The notes below the pieces were generated by a model that worked only from the letters and a program-made list of their open reading frames with translations, did not search any database and was not told the origin of the DNA. From assembly GCF_026130605.1 (NCBI RefSeq), contig NZ_JANFAU010000007.1, positions 183,970-247,969 on the forward strand: 64,000 nucleotides of DNA, written 5' to 3'. This DNA comes from Sphingomonas lycopersici. Its GTDB lineage: Bacteria; Pseudomonadota; Alphaproteobacteria; Sphingomonadales; Sphingomonadaceae. Below, piece by piece: positions 63,358 to 64,000 of the stretch. The translations under genes were made by a program, and so were the position numbers. Positions within the stretch are counted from its first letter, which is position 1. Every line of letters starts with the position of its first letter.

Positions 63358-64000
63358 ATGACCCGCGCCTTGCTCGATCGCCACCGCGTGCTGCTGTTCC
63401 TGATCGTCGCGATCGCGGCGCGCGCAGCGACGTTCGGCGACCCGATCGTCCATGTCGACGAGGATTTCTATTTCGCCGCCGCGCACGCGATGTGGCGCGG
63501 CGCGATCCCCTATCTCGACGTGTGGGACAGGAAGCCGGCCGGGCTGTTCCTGCTCTATATGCCCCCCGCGGCGCTGCCCTTCTGGTGGGGGATCTGGGCC
63601 TATCAGGCGATGGCGCTGGCGGCGGTGGTGGCGACTGCGGCGATCGTCGCGCGCTTCGCCGCGCGCGCGGGCTGGGCGGCGGGGGCGACGCTCGCCGGGG
63701 TCGCCTATATCCTGTGGATCGACATCGCGCAGGGCGCGGGCGGGCAATCGCCGATATTCTACAATCTCCCGATGGCCGCCGCCGCGCTGCTGATCGCCAC
63801 CAACGCCGCGCGGCGGTGGCGGCGCGATGCGGCGGCAATGCTGCTGGTCGGCGTGGCGCTGACGATCAAGACCTCGGCGGTGTTCGAGGGCGCGTTCTTC
63901 GGCCTGTGGATCGTCGCGCGCGACTGGCGCGCGGGGGAGGGCGCGGCGCGGGTCGCGGCGCGCGCCGCCGGTCTCGGCGCGCGCGCCCAAGCGCCCGCCC
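63358..64000 (+). CDS. GT39/ArnT-like membrane glycosyltransferase, cut by the window edge
   Basis: An open reading frame starting at the ATG at 63358 runs off the right edge; about 214 residues are present. It opens with a short basic N terminus and a membrane helix (VLLFLIVAIAARAATF), then HVDEDFYFAAAHAMWRGAIP, the Asp/Glu motif of GT-C (PMT/ArnT/GT39) enzymes, and YLDVWDRKPAGLFLLY, followed by several helices. Such proteins transfer sugars from lipid carriers. It is divergent from phoD. The C terminus and stop lie beyond the window. Confidence 0.8.
   Translation, partial: MTRALLDRHRVLLFLIVAIAARAATFGDPIVHVDEDFYFAAAHAMWRGAIPYLDVWDRKPAGLFLLYMPPAALPFWWGIWAYQAMALAAVVATAAIVARFAARAGWAAGATLAGVAYILWIDIAQGAGGQSPIFYNLPMAAAALLIATNAARRWRRDAAAMLLVGVALTIKTSAVFEGAFFGLWIVARDWRAGEGAARVAARAAGLGARAQAPA

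Noticed and set aside
61645..63990. PhoD frame extended to 781 residues
   Set aside because: The extension is antisense to the GT39-like gene; the Tat leader begins at the ATG at 63270.

Overview
The window is GC-rich, densely packed chromosomal DNA of an alphaproteobacterium, most likely Sphingomonas or a close relative. The inference rests on gene content and order: a cox assembly run (ctaB, a small membrane protein, ctaG, ctaE, DUF983, SURF1) leading into thrC; carotenoid genes crtY-crtI; the cobS/cobT pair; a TonB receptor-Sel1-PiuC-PepSY iron cassette; and an fdxA-S4-helicase operon. I saw no rRNA, tRNA, CRISPR array or complete insertion sequence.

Layout. 0.3-3.5 kb (minus): SUV3-like helicase, S4 RNA-binding protein, 7Fe ferredoxin. 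3.8-11.3 kb: M23 peptidase, HerA-like ATPase, TauE exporter with its TIGR02186 partner, and an NfrB-like glycosyltransferase coupled to an NfrA-C-like protein. 11.4-19.8 kb (plus): gluQ, a small membrane protein, cob(I)alamin adenosyltransferase, a DUF1993 protein, the cytochrome oxidase assembly operon, thrC and an rRNA-type methyltransferase. 19.9-21.3 kb: NUDIX, BolA and a J-domain protein. 21.4-26.5 kb: seven compact minus-strand genes (RibD-type reductase, AHSA1, three VOC, DUF1428, GST) divergent from an HxlR regulator. 26.5-29.7 kb: cobS, cobT and a ribbon-helix-helix gene. 29.7-34.9 kb: iron uptake genes with three Fur-box-like sites. 35.0-40.0 kb: CBS protein, a small membrane protein, DUF4167, prmC, prfA, hisS. 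40.1-50.0 kb: housekeeping and transport genes (M61 peptidase, ppa, SMR and EamA transporters, ispG, acyltransferase, ung). 50.0-52.1 kb: a small accessory island. 52.1-57.2 kb: thiC with a TPP riboswitch, two exported ferritin-like proteins, a MipA-like outer membrane protein. 57.5-64.0 kb: crtY, crtI, LOG-family protein, GNAT, PhoD phosphatase and the start of a GT39-like membrane glycosyltransferase.

Running through the window are dispersed palindromes of several families. Most are intergenic, but one is translated inside the NfrA-C-like gene, one supplies the apparent start region of the TIGR02186 gene, and one places the prmC ribosome binding site inside a hairpin.

The least explained stretch is 50.9-52.05 kb. 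It is clearly AT-richer than its surroundings, carries two proteins I cannot assign (one with a Cys/His motif) and a structured element that reads as a terminator on the strand without genes. Many genes overlap by four bases (ATGA or GTGA), so translational coupling is widespread.
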